DNA from: Glaciimonas sp. | GTDB lineage: Bacteria > Pseudomonadota > Gammaproteobacteria > Burkholderiales > Burkholderiaceae_D | DNA length: 64,000 bases | Reading direction: 5' to 3' | Assembly: GCA_012927585.1 (NCBI GenBank) | Contig: JABBOY010000003.1 | Location: forward strand, 248,001-312,000 | Shown: positions 45,259 through 54,266 of the stretch, piece by piece | How positions within the stretch are numbered: the stretch's first letter is position 1 | Layout: each line of letters begins with the position of its first letter | The notes under the pieces: model-generated | What the model was told of the DNA's origin: nothing | Databases searched by the model: none | The model's input: the letters and a program-made list of their open reading frames with translations, nothing else | Made by a program: the position numbers and the translations under genes

Positions 45259-45298
45259 CTCATTTTTTCCGAATTCGGAAACCATTGAGGAGTAAAGC

Positions 45299-45535
45299 AT
45301 GGCACGTGTCTGCCAAGTTACCGGGAAAAAGCCGATGGTCGGCAACAATGTTTCCCATGCAAACAACAAAACCAAGCGTCGTTTTTTGCCGAATCTGCAA
45401 AATCGCCGCATTTTCGTCGAATCGGAAAATCGCTGGGTTTCCCTGCGTTTATCTAATGCCGGTCTGCGTGTCATCGACAAACTCGGCATTGATGCCGTAC
45501 TGGTCGACATGCGTGCCCGCGGCGAAAAAGTTTAA
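45299..45535 (+). CDS. rpmB: 50S ribosomal protein L28
   Basis: A 78-residue ribosomal protein, [34 protein letters not shown], fully typical including the C-terminal [14 protein letters not shown]. The SD TTGAGGAGT precedes it. Together with rpmG 28 bases downstream it forms the usual rpmBG operon. Confidence 0.98.
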   Translation: MARVCQVTGKKPMVGNNVSHANNKTKRRFLPNLQNRRIFVESENRWVSLRLSNAGLRVIDKLGIDAVLVDMRARGEKV

Positions 45536-45563
45536 TTAGCGCAACGGGATAAAGGAAACCATC

Positions 45564-45731
45564 ATGGCAAAATCTGGCCGCGACAAAATCAAGCTGGAGT
45601 CGACCGCAGGTACAGGTCACTTCTATACCACTACAAAAAACAAGCGCACCACGCCTGAAAAAATGGAGATCATGAAGTTTGATCCCAAGGCGCGCAAGCA
45701 TGTTGCTTACAAGGAAACAAAAATCAGGTAA
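45564..45731 (+). CDS. rpmG: 50S ribosomal protein L33
   Basis: A 55-residue protein, [49 protein letters not shown]. It lacks zinc-binding Cys pairs, so it is the Cys-minus form. It follows rpmB in one operon and is followed by an intrinsic terminator. Confidence 0.97.
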   Translation: MAKSGRDKIKLESTAGTGHFYTTTKNKRTTPEKMEIMKFDPKARKHVAYKETKIR

Positions 45732-45747
45732 TCGATTTTTGACCATA

Positions 45748-45784
45748 AAAAGCCCCGCAAGATTACATCTTGCGGGGCTTTTAA
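45748..45784 (+). terminator. Intrinsic terminator after rpmG
   Basis: Stem AAAGCCCCGCAAGA / TCTTGCGGGGCTTT (45748-45761 and 45769-45782), loop of 7 bases, T-rich end. Confidence 0.9.
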
Positions 45785-45914
45785 TTTTCTACCGCGTGGC
45801 ACAGTCGCGATCATTATAAAAAAACGGCCAGGATAATCCGGGCCGTTTCATATCAAAAATTGGTTTTCTGCTGATAATTTCGCTGGCATTCATGCCGGCA
45901 GATATCGACCAGTT

Positions 45915-47123
45915 TTAAGCGTAGGTTCGTAGACGGAGTGAAAAATCCCGTAACGCCTTGATGCCGGAAGCCTCAGCCCTGGCGCACCAATCCTGCAACT
46001 GTTGCAGTAATTGATCACGGCTAGCGTGCGAGCGCTCCCAGATTGCACCCAGTTCGACGCGCATCTCGTGCATGGTCTTGAGCGCCTTGCTGTGCGCGAA
46101 CAATTCAGAAAGTTGCTGCTTATGGGTAGCTTCCAGCTTGCCCGGCTCACGTTGCAAAAGTTTTTTTGATGAATTCAGGAAACTTGATCCAAGCTGAGTT
46201 TTTCCTTTCATTTGCACCAGTTCGTCATGCCACGCACGCTTTAGGGATTTGGCGTATTTGGCCATCACATCATAACGGTTGGCAATCACCGACTGCAGGG
46301 TGTCGATATCTGCAATCCGTTTCTGCTGATCGAATTTTGGTTCTGGCGCAATTTTTTTGACTTTTGCCAAGCCGACGATTTCCATCAAGCGAATATACAT
46401 CCAGCCGATATCGAATTCATACCATTTCGATGACAGCTTGGCCGACGAGCCGAAAGTATGGTGGTTATTGTGCAACTCTTCACCACCGATCAAAATACCC
46501 CAAGGCACAATATTGGTGGATGCATCGGCACAATCGTAATTTCGATACCCCCAATAGTGGCCAATCCCATTGATAATGCCGGCGGCAGTAATCGGAATCC
46601 ACATCATTTGTACCGCCCACACGGTGATGCCAATAACCCCGAACAGCAATACATCGATAAACAGCATCAGCACCACGCCCTGCATGCTGTATTTAGTGTA
46701 AACATTGCGTTCTAGCCAGTCATCGGGAGTTCCGTGACCATATTTTTCGATGGTTTCCCGATTTTTTGATTCGGCACGATATAGCTCAGCGCCCTCGAAC
46801 AGCACCTTTTTGATGCCGCGCGTAACCGGGCTATGCGGGTCTTCTTCGGTTTCGCATTTGGCATGATGCTTGCGATGAATCGCAGCCCATTCCTTGGTGA
46901 CCTGGCCGGTGGTCAGCCACAGCCAAAAACGGAAGAAATGGCTCGAAATTGCATGGAGTTCGAGCGCCCGATGGGCTTGGCAACGATGCAAAAAAATCGT
47001 AACGCAAGCAATCGTGACATGCGTTGCGATCATAGTGAAAATGAATACTTGCCAGCCGCTTGCCCTGGTGACGCCATTCGAAAGAAAATCCAGCGACGTC
47101 TCAAAAATGCCATTTAAAATCAT
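45915..47123 (-). CDS. Acyl-CoA/phospholipid fatty acid desaturase (delta-9 type)
   Basis: Membrane di-iron desaturase of 402 residues. His boxes are HRCQAH (HX4H), HRKHH and HNNHH, in the right order, with two pairs of hydrophobic segments. The C-terminal 100 residues (from KAPEP..) are helical and soluble. Introduces a double bond in acyl chains for membrane fluidity. The ATG at 47123 (MILNGIFETS) has GGAG upstream. Upstream reading-frame extension lacks family similarity. Electron donor not identified. Confidence 0.9.
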   Translation of the reverse strand: MILNGIFETSLDFLSNGVTRASGWQVFIFTMIATHVTIACVTIFLHRCQAHRALELHAISSHFFRFWLWLTTGQVTKEWAAIHRKHHAKCETEEDPHSPVTRGIKKVLFEGAELYRAESKNRETIEKYGHGTPDDWLERNVYTKYSMQGVVLMLFIDVLLFGVIGITVWAVQMMWIPITAAGIINGIGHYWGYRNYDCADASTNIVPWGILIGGEELHNNHHTFGSSAKLSSKWYEFDIGWMYIRLMEIVGLAKVKKIAPEPKFDQQKRIADIDTLQSVIANRYDVMAKYAKSLKRAWHDELVQMKGKTQLGSSFLNSSKKLLQREPGKLEATHKQQLSELFAHSKALKTMHEMRVELGAIWERSHASRDQLLQQLQDWCARAEASGIKALRDFSLRLRTYA

Positions 47124-47259
47124 TACTTCTCCAGAGTTAATCGCATTTGCACGACTAGTCCCGATAAATTGAACAAAATTCGCGCTTCCAAAACTATCGA
47201 ATTGTACGCCATTTGCACCACTCCCATTGGCGCTGTCGATAGGTTCCAGGCGGCAAATA

Positions 47260-47868
47260 TCATTGTTTATAAGGTATTGCACCCTGTCGATGCCGCTCCC
47301 AGTTCAGCGCGTAGCGTGCTGCCAGCATCGGATTTTTGCCAGCGATCAAGATATTTTCCGCATTTTTGTGTTGCGCCGACCAAGTGAAGTTATAGCTTCC
47401 CGTAATCACCGTAGCGCTTGCCGTTCCGGCATCTATGACGATGACTTTATTATGTGCATTCTGGTACCGGGTCTCGACCCATACAGGAATGCCGGCAAGC
47501 GACAAGTCTTGTACTTTGGAGGATGGAACTTTGGAGGACTGCGCGGCGTCAACCAACACCATCACACTGACGCCACGCTGCTGTGAAGCAATCAATGCCC
47601 TTGCAATTTTTTTACTGGTGAGCAGATAAGCCTGCACCAATACCTGTTTTTTTGCACCGTCAATCGCCGTGATAATCAGCGTCTCGATATCGTCCCAGGG
47701 AGAAAAAGCTACTTGCAGGGTTCCTTGCGCAACGATTGGGTCTGATGACGATGCATCGAATGCGCGCGCCGCCGGTGTGCCCAGCAGCGCACTGACGCCA
47801 ATCAGGGCGATGCAAGCCCTGATAATCTGCCCTACATGAAAGGACTTAGTCAATCTGAACCGGCTCAA
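47260..47868 (-). CDS. Secreted phospholipase D-like protein with one HKD motif
   Basis: A protein of about 202 residues (TTG at 47868; TTG at 47853 also possible). After a signal peptide ending APAARA-like (GTPAARAFDA), it has a single PLD domain with HNKVIVID (HxKx4D) and GSYNFTWSAQHKNAEN. This is the Nuc/endonuclease-like single-HKD subtype, which functions as a dimer and may cleave phosphodiesters in DNA or lipid. It overlaps the rsmB end by 23 bases, suggesting co-transcription. Confidence 0.82.
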   Translation of the reverse strand: MSRFRLTKSFHVGQIIRACIALIGVSALLGTPAARAFDASSSDPIVAQGTLQVAFSPWDDIETLIITAIDGAKKQVLVQAYLLTSKKIARALIASQQRGVSVMVLVDAAQSSKVPSSKVQDLSLAGIPVWVETRYQNAHNKVIVIDAGTASATVITGSYNFTWSAQHKNAENILIAGKNPMLAARYALNWERHRQGAIPYKQ

Positions 47869-49156
47869 TTTCAGTCACTGCCACCAGTGGCGGCACTTGG
47901 CGCACCATGACGGCGGCAAAGAAGCCGTCGGTATGATGCAAATGCGGTGCCAGTTTCAAATAATCCTGCATGTCGAGTGCAATTTTCTGTTCTGCCAGCA
48001 CCTCTTTCATCGGCAGCAGCGTGAAATCGAGATGGTTGGATAAAAACTGGCTGACGATATCTTCGTTTTCCTCGTTCAACAAACTGCAAGTTGCATACAC
48101 CAGCCGCCCGCCCGCCTTGACCAGTCTTGCTGCACTGTCCAGGATGGCGCTTTGCTTGGCATTGAGTTCAACAATCGAGTCCGGTGTCTGACGCCATTTG
48201 ACGTCTGGATTGCGACGCAAGGTACCCAGTCCGCTGCATGGGGCATCGACCAGTACGCGATCAATCTTGCCGGCCAGGCGTTTGATCTTGGCATCGCGTT
48301 CATGCGCAATCAATACCGGATGCACATTCGACAAACCGCTGCGGGCCAGGCGCGGTTTAAGTTTAGCCAGACGTTTTTCGGAAACATCGAAAGCGTACAG
48401 ACGGCCGGTGTTACGCATCGCCGCACCCAATGACAAAGTTTTGCCGCCTGCGCCGGCGCAAAAATCGACCACCATTTCACCACGCTTGGCACCCACCACC
48501 TGGGACAGCAACTGGCTACCTTCGTCCTGGACTTCAATCGCCCCCTCCTTGAACAAGGGCAGGTTTTGCAATGCCGGCTTTTTGATGACGCGCAGGCCCA
48601 AAGACGAGTATGGTGTCGGTTCGCACAAAATCGGCGCTTCGGCCAGTTTGGCCATGACGTCGGCGCGTACCGCCTTGATCGAGTTGACGCGCAAATCCAG
48701 TGGCGCCGGTTGGTTCAGGGCATCCGCCAACTTCATTATTTCTTCTTCGCCATCGCGCGCAACCAGCTTCTCAAACAGCCATTGCGGCAGATTCGAGCGC
48801 AATAAAGGCTGCAGCAGGGTGCGGTCGATTTGCATCACACGCGGCAGCCATTCGCCCTCTTCTTCGGTCAGACCGCCGAGCGCATCCACTCCTGCGGCAT
48901 CTGCCAAGCCGAGCAGGGTCAACTTGCGTATGGTTGCACCGCCGCCTCCGCCACCCGATTCGGCAAAACTGGAATACACCGATTTGTTGCGCAACAGGCC
49001 GTAAATGCCTTCGGCGATGACGCCGCGCTCGCGCGAACCCAAACGCGGATGATCACGAAAATAACGGGATAGCGTGCCGTCGGCGGGGCCGGTAAAACGC
49101 AGTATTTCGCGTAATACTTCTTCAGTTTGGTGTATGACCGCTGGTGGCAATCTCAT
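47846..49156 (-). CDS. rsmB: 16S rRNA (cytosine-967 C5) methyltransferase RsmB
   Basis: SAM-dependent RNA methyltransferase of 436 residues. An N-terminal NusB-like region contains an unusual run of seven Gly/Ala (GGGGGGA near residue 68). The catalytic domain has VVDFCAGAGGKTLSL (SAM), VLVDAPCSGLGTLRRNPD (motif IV Cys) and VYATCSLLNEENE (catalytic Cys). It overlaps purN by 4 bases. Confidence 0.92.
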   Translation of the reverse strand: MRLPPAVIHQTEEVLREILRFTGPADGTLSRYFRDHPRLGSRERGVIAEGIYGLLRNKSVYSSFAESGGGGGGATIRKLTLLGLADAAGVDALGGLTEEEGEWLPRVMQIDRTLLQPLLRSNLPQWLFEKLVARDGEEEIMKLADALNQPAPLDLRVNSIKAVRADVMAKLAEAPILCEPTPYSSLGLRVIKKPALQNLPLFKEGAIEVQDEGSQLLSQVVGAKRGEMVVDFCAGAGGKTLSLGAAMRNTGRLYAFDVSEKRLAKLKPRLARSGLSNVHPVLIAHERDAKIKRLAGKIDRVLVDAPCSGLGTLRRNPDVKWRQTPDSIVELNAKQSAILDSAARLVKAGGRLVYATCSLLNEENEDIVSQFLSNHLDFTLLPMKEVLAEQKIALDMQDYLKLAPHLHHTDGFFAAVMVRQVPPLVAVTEIEPVQID

Positions 49157-49803
49157 GCGAAATCCTTCTTTATATGATCTGACCGACTTTCGTCGGTATT
49201 GGTGCTGGGTTGTCCTTGCTCTTGCTGCAACGCCAGGCTGCCCTCGATAAACATGCCTACCGCACGCGGATAAATGATGTGTTCCTGCTGCAGCACGCGC
49301 ATTGCCAGCGAATGTTCGGTGTCGCCCGGCAAAACAGGGATTTTTGCCTGCAGCACGACCGGGCCGTGATCGAGTTCGGCGGTGACGAAGTGTACCGTCG
49401 CGCCATGCTCGCTGACACCCGCCGCAAGCGCCTGCCGATGGGTGGCAAGGCCGGGGAAATTCGGCAGCAAAGATGGATGGATATTCAAAATCCGGCCGGC
49501 ATAATGCGCTACAAACGGCTCTGTCAAAATCCGCATGAATCCGGCCAGCACTACCAGGTCAGGCAAAAAACCGTCTATGGTCGACTGCAGCGCTGCATCG
49601 AACGCTGCGCGTGATGGGTAATCCTGGTTGGCTACTACAGCCGTCGGAATCGCGTGCGCGGCGGCGAATTGCAGGCCGGGGGCGTCAGTGCGGTTACTGA
49701 TGATGGCGGCGATTCTGGCCGGCCAGCGTTCGGCCTCCGCGGCACGAACTATGGCTTCCATATTGCTGCCGCGCCCGGAAATCAGGATAACGATGTTTTT
49801 CAT
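49153..49803 (-). CDS. purN: Phosphoribosylglycinamide formyltransferase
   Basis: Third step of purine synthesis, 10-formyl-THF dependent; 216 residues from MKNIVILISGRGSNMEAIVRA. The active site has LAGFMRILTEPFV, LNIHPSLLPNFPGLATHRQAL (Asn and His) and TAELDHGPVV (Asp). It is upstream of and overlapping rsmB. An extra N-terminal stretch in frame is ignored. Confidence 0.94.
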   Translation of the reverse strand: MKNIVILISGRGSNMEAIVRAAEAERWPARIAAIISNRTDAPGLQFAAAHAIPTAVVANQDYPSRAAFDAALQSTIDGFLPDLVVLAGFMRILTEPFVAHYAGRILNIHPSLLPNFPGLATHRQALAAGVSEHGATVHFVTAELDHGPVVLQAKIPVLPGDTEHSLAMRVLQQEHIIYPRAVGMFIEGSLALQQEQGQPSTNTDESRSDHIKKDFA

Positions 49804-49905
49804 GGCGCGCATTGTACCTTTTGTTGGATTCAGATAGAAAAACAAAAAGCCGAACAAAAAAGCCGACAACGCGGTCGGCCTGCTCCAGATTAACCTTTTT
49901 CTGCC

Positions 49906-50379
49906 TCATTCGAAGGAGTAAAACACCCTGAATGCGACTTTCTTTTCAGCCCAGAAATCGGCCGCATCGCGAAACACATCGAGCAAGTTTTCGCGCGCTT
50001 CCTTGTCGAATTTCGGTGTATTCGGAATCTGTTCCAGCACTACCACGAAGCCTGGCTGGCGTCCCGCCTTATGCACCAGGTCGGTCAGACAATCCGACAG
50101 CGCATCAAAATTCTTGCCAAAGTGCTTCGGAAAATAAAACGCCTCCGCAATGGTGGTAAGCACCTGCTGTTTGGTAGTTGCGTCTGCGCAATAAGCATAC
50201 AGAAAATGTTGCCCGAGATTGGCGGCCTCCAATTGCAGATCGGCGACCCGAAACGCGCGGATGGATTGCACCGCATTTGGCAGCACGGTTTGTAACAAAC
50301 TCATTGAACCCTCGTCCAGTACAAAAATTGGAGGCTGGTTTTTATGTCCATCATTCTGTGATGCGTCGGAAACTGGCAT
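49906..50379 (-). CDS. Barstar-family ribonuclease inhibitor
   Basis: Cytosolic inhibitor of guanyl RNases; 157 residues from MPVSDASQ, with the barstar core FYFPKHFGKNFDALSDCLTDL and end FRVFYSFE. The N-terminal 60 residues are an extension. Its start at 50379 overlaps the RNase gene stop (50351) by 29 bases, so inhibitor and enzyme are coupled. An internal ATG (MSLLQTVLP) is an alternative start. It protects the cell from the enzyme during synthesis. Confidence 0.85.
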   Translation of the reverse strand: MPVSDASQNDGHKNQPPIFVLDEGSMSLLQTVLPNAVQSIRAFRVADLQLEAANLGQHFLYAYCADATTKQQVLTTIAEAFYFPKHFGKNFDALSDCLTDLVHKAGRQPGFVVVLEQIPNTPKFDKEARENLLDVFRDAADFWAEKKVAFRVFYSFE

Positions 50380-50755
50380 AGTGATCTTCGGTGTAATAAT
50401 ATTCGCCGGATGTCGGCGGAATTCCGCCGGCCACAATGCGGCGCGCGCCACGATTACGCGAACCCGGCGTTTCGACGGTATATTCATGGTAATACCCACG
50501 TTTTTGACTAGGCAGAATTTGTTCATAATTGCCAAAAGTTACACCGTCTTTGGCGTAAGCAAAAGGGCCGCCCCGCCTGATTTGCACCAGCACTTGTTGT
50601 GCCTGTATGGGCAAAGCGGATACAGGCACCGCGGCCAACGCTGTGACCTCGGCTGCCGATACACCGACGGAACACAAGATCGCGGCCAGAAAAAAAAGGA
50701 TATTGCGCAGTGATTTGAAGTTCAAAATCATTTTCCGTCGATTTAATGCGTTCAT
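50351..50755 (-). CDS. Secreted guanyl-specific ribonuclease (RNase Sa/barnase-type)
   Basis: A 134-residue extracellular-type RNase. Signal peptide NILFFLAAILCSVGVSA, then the Ribonuclease fold: VLVQIRRGGPFAYAKDGVTFGNYEQILP, YYHEYTVETPGSRNRGARRIV (catalytic Glu and Arg) and EDHYASFRRI (catalytic His). This fits RNase Sa and barnase-like guanyl-specific enzymes. Starts at 50755 or 50731. The secreted enzyme and cytosolic barstar are a toxin-immunity pair. Confidence 0.87.
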   Translation of the reverse strand: MNALNRRKMILNFKSLRNILFFLAAILCSVGVSAAEVTALAAVPVSALPIQAQQVLVQIRRGGPFAYAKDGVTFGNYEQILPSQKRGYYHEYTVETPGSRNRGARRIVAGGIPPTSGEYYYTEDHYASFRRITE

Positions 50756-50953
50756 TGGCGAGCGCCACAAACCTGAATCATCATAGGGTAACGTGTTGTA
50801 GAAAACGAATCAACCCGAATCACAACACACTAGCTTGAATATGCGGCAAAGCAGCAATTATTCAAGCCGGCAGATACAAAACATGCCAAGCGGATACCTG
50901 CGGACCCGACAGTACTTTTGACAGAGCACTACAACGCATCAGAAACTCCCGGA

Positions 50954-51033
50954 CATGCACATATACTGCACATTGTATATTTTAATACCGCTTTAAATAT
51001 ATGCGGAAAATTGAATTATGTGCATATACCCCT
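50954..51033 (-). repeat. Intergenic repeat family copy 6
   Basis: On the minus strand AGGGGTAT (51033-51026), 17 bases, CCGCAT, then GCGG as right hairpin arm, TTAAAATATACA, and CAGTATATGTGCAT. It begins 6 bases after the patatin stop codon. Spacing is one shorter than the other copies. Confidence 0.72.
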
Positions 51034-51039
51034 CATATT

Positions 51040-52257
51040 TTAATAGCTTATGAAATCACTTTGGCAAGCCTGAACTGCCACCGGCAATTCGGGCGCAAAG
51101 AAAGCCAGCACGTTTTCGCGTTGTGAAAAAGTATCCCGCAACCCCAGACCAATCAGTTCACGGGTGTAGCTGGACTGAAATAACAAATATGACGCCAGCG
51201 CCGCACCACGCGTTTCGGTGGCCCCGATGCCGCCCAATAGCGTTCGGATCGGGCGCGGCAAGCTGCCGACGTGACGACTGGCGATTGCGTCTAGCCGCTC
51301 GGAAGGCGCAATGATCAGGGTCTCGATCGGGCGTAGCGGCGTCTTGTTTTTCATCGCATCGGGCAACATGGAAAGTGTCAGATTGATGCGATTGAGACGT
51401 TCGATGTCCACCGCCAGGCTGTCCAGAAAAATGCTGGACATCGCGTGTCCGGCAATCTGCGCCAGACTAGGATAGGTTGCGAACTCGACTATGGCGCGCT
51501 CCGGTTCCGTCAGGCGACCGGAGCCGATCACTAGCACCTTGTCCGCTCCCAAGTGAATTGCAGGCGAAATCGGTGCCAGTTGACGCATCGAACCATCGCC
51601 AAAATACTCGCGGTGACCGAAACAATACAAAGGAGTGGCGGGGAAGATGAAAGGAATCGACGCTGAAGCCAGCAGATGATCGACCCCGATCTGCGCTCTC
51701 AGTGCGGTGCGCTGGGTTCTGCTCCAGGGTTCGATGTCGACTGCACTCTGATAAAAAGTTAAATGCTGGCCTGCCGTGTATGACGACGCCGTCACCGCCA
51801 GCGCATGCAAACTGCCACCGGACAGCGCTGCATCCAACCGCGGCAAATCCAGCATCCGATGCAATAGGCTAATCAGCGGCGTGTTGTCCAATAATGCGTT
51901 AGGCGGGTTAGCATGCCATTGCCGCAGCATCCAGCCGAACGACAGAAGCGACAGCCAGCGCGCGCCGGTGCGAATTATGCCGAGTGAATCGGCGCGATAC
52001 ACTTGCTCCACTTCGAAGTGTTCCCACACATTGACCAGAGTCTGCACGCTGGCGCCAAAATCGTCGGCGCGGCAAGCCAGTGCTGTCGCATTAATGGCGC
52101 CAGCCGAGGTGCCGCAAATGATATCGAACGGATTGTGTTGGGATCGCCAACCCGCCTCGCGTAACAACGCTGCGATGGCCTGCAATACGCCGACCTGATA
52201 GGCGGCGCGGGCACCGCCACCAGTCAGCACAAGACCTGTCTTCTTTCTTTTTAGCAT
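51040..52257 (-). CDS. Patatin-like phospholipase
   Basis: A 405-residue lipid acyl hydrolase. It starts MLKRKKTGLVLTGGGARAAYQVGVLQAI, with the oxyanion loop GGGARAAY, the nucleophile elbow GTSAGA (GxSxG, Ser near residue 51) and the catalytic Asp in YFGDGSMRQ. The typical Ser-Asp dyad is complete. Substrate unknown. No signal peptide, so it acts in the cytosol or at the inner membrane. Its stop abuts repeat copy 6. Confidence 0.9.
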   Translation of the reverse strand: MLKRKKTGLVLTGGGARAAYQVGVLQAIAALLREAGWRSQHNPFDIICGTSAGAINATALACRADDFGASVQTLVNVWEHFEVEQVYRADSLGIIRTGARWLSLLSFGWMLRQWHANPPNALLDNTPLISLLHRMLDLPRLDAALSGGSLHALAVTASSYTAGQHLTFYQSAVDIEPWSRTQRTALRAQIGVDHLLASASIPFIFPATPLYCFGHREYFGDGSMRQLAPISPAIHLGADKVLVIGSGRLTEPERAIVEFATYPSLAQIAGHAMSSIFLDSLAVDIERLNRINLTLSMLPDAMKNKTPLRPIETLIIAPSERLDAIASRHVGSLPRPIRTLLGGIGATETRGAALASYLLFQSSYTRELIGLGLRDTFSQRENVLAFFAPELPVAVQACQSDFISY

Positions 52258-52370
52258 GATCCCAGATTAACAGACCGCAACTCTCTTGTGGTGCCCACCA
52301 GCGTGCAAGCCGCCGCTTAGTCGACATGAGGAACCTGTGCGAAATAATTTGCGTGTTTATTCCGCGTTCC

Positions 52371-54167
52371 TTAATCGCCTTTGACGATACCCTCCCGACG
52401 CGGGTCGGCACCACCGAACCACATCTCTTCGCCGTGGATGTTGATGCGCATGATGCCTTGCAGGCCGGAAGTCTGTTCCATCACGCGCACGTTATGGCCC
52501 TTCGCTTTCAACGCTTCCACCAGTGCGTCCGACACCCTGCCCTGCTCCAGTTCGGTCGGGCCGTTGCGGCTGCCGAAGTTCGGCAGACTAATCGCCTGCT
52601 GCACGTTCAAACCCCAATCCATAGTACCCACCAGCACCTTGCCGACGTAATTGATGATAGCGGAACCGCCCGGCGAGCCGGTGCTGAGCACCAGTTTTTT
52701 AGTACCTTTTTCAAATACCAGGGTCGGTGCCATTGAGCTGCGCGGACGCTTGCCACCCTGCACCCGATTGGCGATCGGGCCGTTGGCATCAGCGGAATCA
52801 AAGGAGAAATCGGTCAGCTGATTATTCAGCAAGAAACCGTCCACCATCTGGCGCGAGCCGAACGCATCTTCAATCGTGGTCGTCATCGAAACCGCGCTGC
52901 CATAACCATCCACAATCGAGATATGCGAAGTGCCAGGCAACTCCGGCGAGGTATCCTGCCCCCAAGCCAGACGCATCGCAGGCGGAGTGCCGGGTTTGGC
53001 CGGGCCCATCGACTTGTCGCCAATCAGTGCTGCGCGTTGCGCCAAATACTGTTTATCCAGCAGAGGCTTGAAGCTATTTCCCGGCAACTGCACGAAATCG
53101 GTATCGGCTACATACAGGCCACGATCCGCATAGGCCAGTCGTCCCACTTCCGAAAACAGATGAACCGCATCGGCATTCAGGACGCCGTCTTTCGGTGCAA
53201 ACGGGCGAATATCCTTGGCTTCCAGCATGCCGAGCATTTGCGCGATGGCGATGCCGCCGGAAGATGGCGGCGGCATCCCGCATACGGTCCAGGCCTTGTA
53301 ATCGCTGCACACCGGTTCGCGCACCTTGGCCTGGTAGCCGGCAATATCAGCCGCGGTCAGCAGGCCGGGATTGAGCGGATGGCTGCCGACTTTGGCCGCG
53401 ATATCCCGTGCGATGCGCCCCTTGTAAAAACTATCCGCGCCTCCTGCTGCAATCTCCTTGAAGACTTGCGCCAGCAGCGGATTTTTCAGTACATGACCAA
53501 CCGGCCACGGTGCGCCTTGCGGATCATAAAAATACGCAGCGGCGACTGCATCCTTCTTTAGATGCTGTTCTGTGCTCAACAAAATACTCAAGCGCGGGCT
53601 GACCGCGAAGCCCTGCTCGGCCAATCGAATTGCCGGCGAGAACAGATCGGCCCAAGGTAACTTGCCGTATTGCTGGTGTGCCAATTCCAGCATGCGCAGC
53701 ACGCCAGGCGCACCGACTGAACGGCCGCCGACCACGCCCTCATAAAACGGCAGCGCTTTTCCATTCGCATCCTGGAACAACTTTTCGGTGGCCCTGGCCG
53801 GGGCGGTTTCGCGTCCGTCAAAAGCCTTCACGGTGTTGCCGTCAAAGTACATCAGGAACGCGCCGCCGCCGATGCCGGAAGATTGCGGCTCGACCAGATT
53901 AAGTACCATCTGGGTCGCAATCGCCGCATCAACCGCCGACCCGCCGGCCTTGAGCACTTGGTAGCCGGCATCGGTCGCTAGCGGGTTGGCCGCTGCGACC
54001 ATGAATTTTTTAGCGGTTGTGCCGGATTTTTCGGTGTAGCCGCTGGCGGCTTCCGGCGCCTGCATGCCGGTGACCGGCACTTCGTAATGGAAACTCGGAC
54101 TGCTGGCACAAGCACCCAGCAAAACGGCAGCGGCACAGGCGATAACAGAGGTTCTGATTGCGATCAT
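52371..54167 (-). CDS. ggt: Gamma-glutamyltransferase (lipoprotein-type signal)
   Basis: Periplasmic Ntn-hydrolase splitting glutathione and gamma-glutamyl peptides; 598 residues. The signal peptide ends LLGACASS, a lipobox, so it is probably a lipoprotein. The autoprocessing Thr is in LPGTSHISIVDGYGSAVSMT (large/small subunit junction), and LSTGSPGGSAIINYV is the glutamyl-binding loop. It is divergent in transcript orientation from no gene; downstream gap is short. Confidence 0.93.
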   Translation of the reverse strand: MIAIRTSVIACAAAVLLGACASSPSFHYEVPVTGMQAPEAASGYTEKSGTTAKKFMVAAANPLATDAGYQVLKAGGSAVDAAIATQMVLNLVEPQSSGIGGGAFLMYFDGNTVKAFDGRETAPARATEKLFQDANGKALPFYEGVVGGRSVGAPGVLRMLELAHQQYGKLPWADLFSPAIRLAEQGFAVSPRLSILLSTEQHLKKDAVAAAYFYDPQGAPWPVGHVLKNPLLAQVFKEIAAGGADSFYKGRIARDIAAKVGSHPLNPGLLTAADIAGYQAKVREPVCSDYKAWTVCGMPPPSSGGIAIAQMLGMLEAKDIRPFAPKDGVLNADAVHLFSEVGRLAYADRGLYVADTDFVQLPGNSFKPLLDKQYLAQRAALIGDKSMGPAKPGTPPAMRLAWGQDTSPELPGTSHISIVDGYGSAVSMTTTIEDAFGSRQMVDGFLLNNQLTDFSFDSADANGPIANRVQGGKRPRSSMAPTLVFEKGTKKLVLSTGSPGGSAIINYVGKVLVGTMDWGLNVQQAISLPNFGSRNGPTELEQGRVSDALVEALKAKGHNVRVMEQTSGLQGIMRINIHGEEMWFGGADPRREGIVKGD

Positions 54168-54266
54168 GGCGGTCTCCCAAAAAAATAAGGCAAGCGGAGC
54201 TTGCCTTATTCAGTGTAGCCGGATTAACCCGTGTCGTCACTGACCGTCATTGCCATAATCAAGCGA

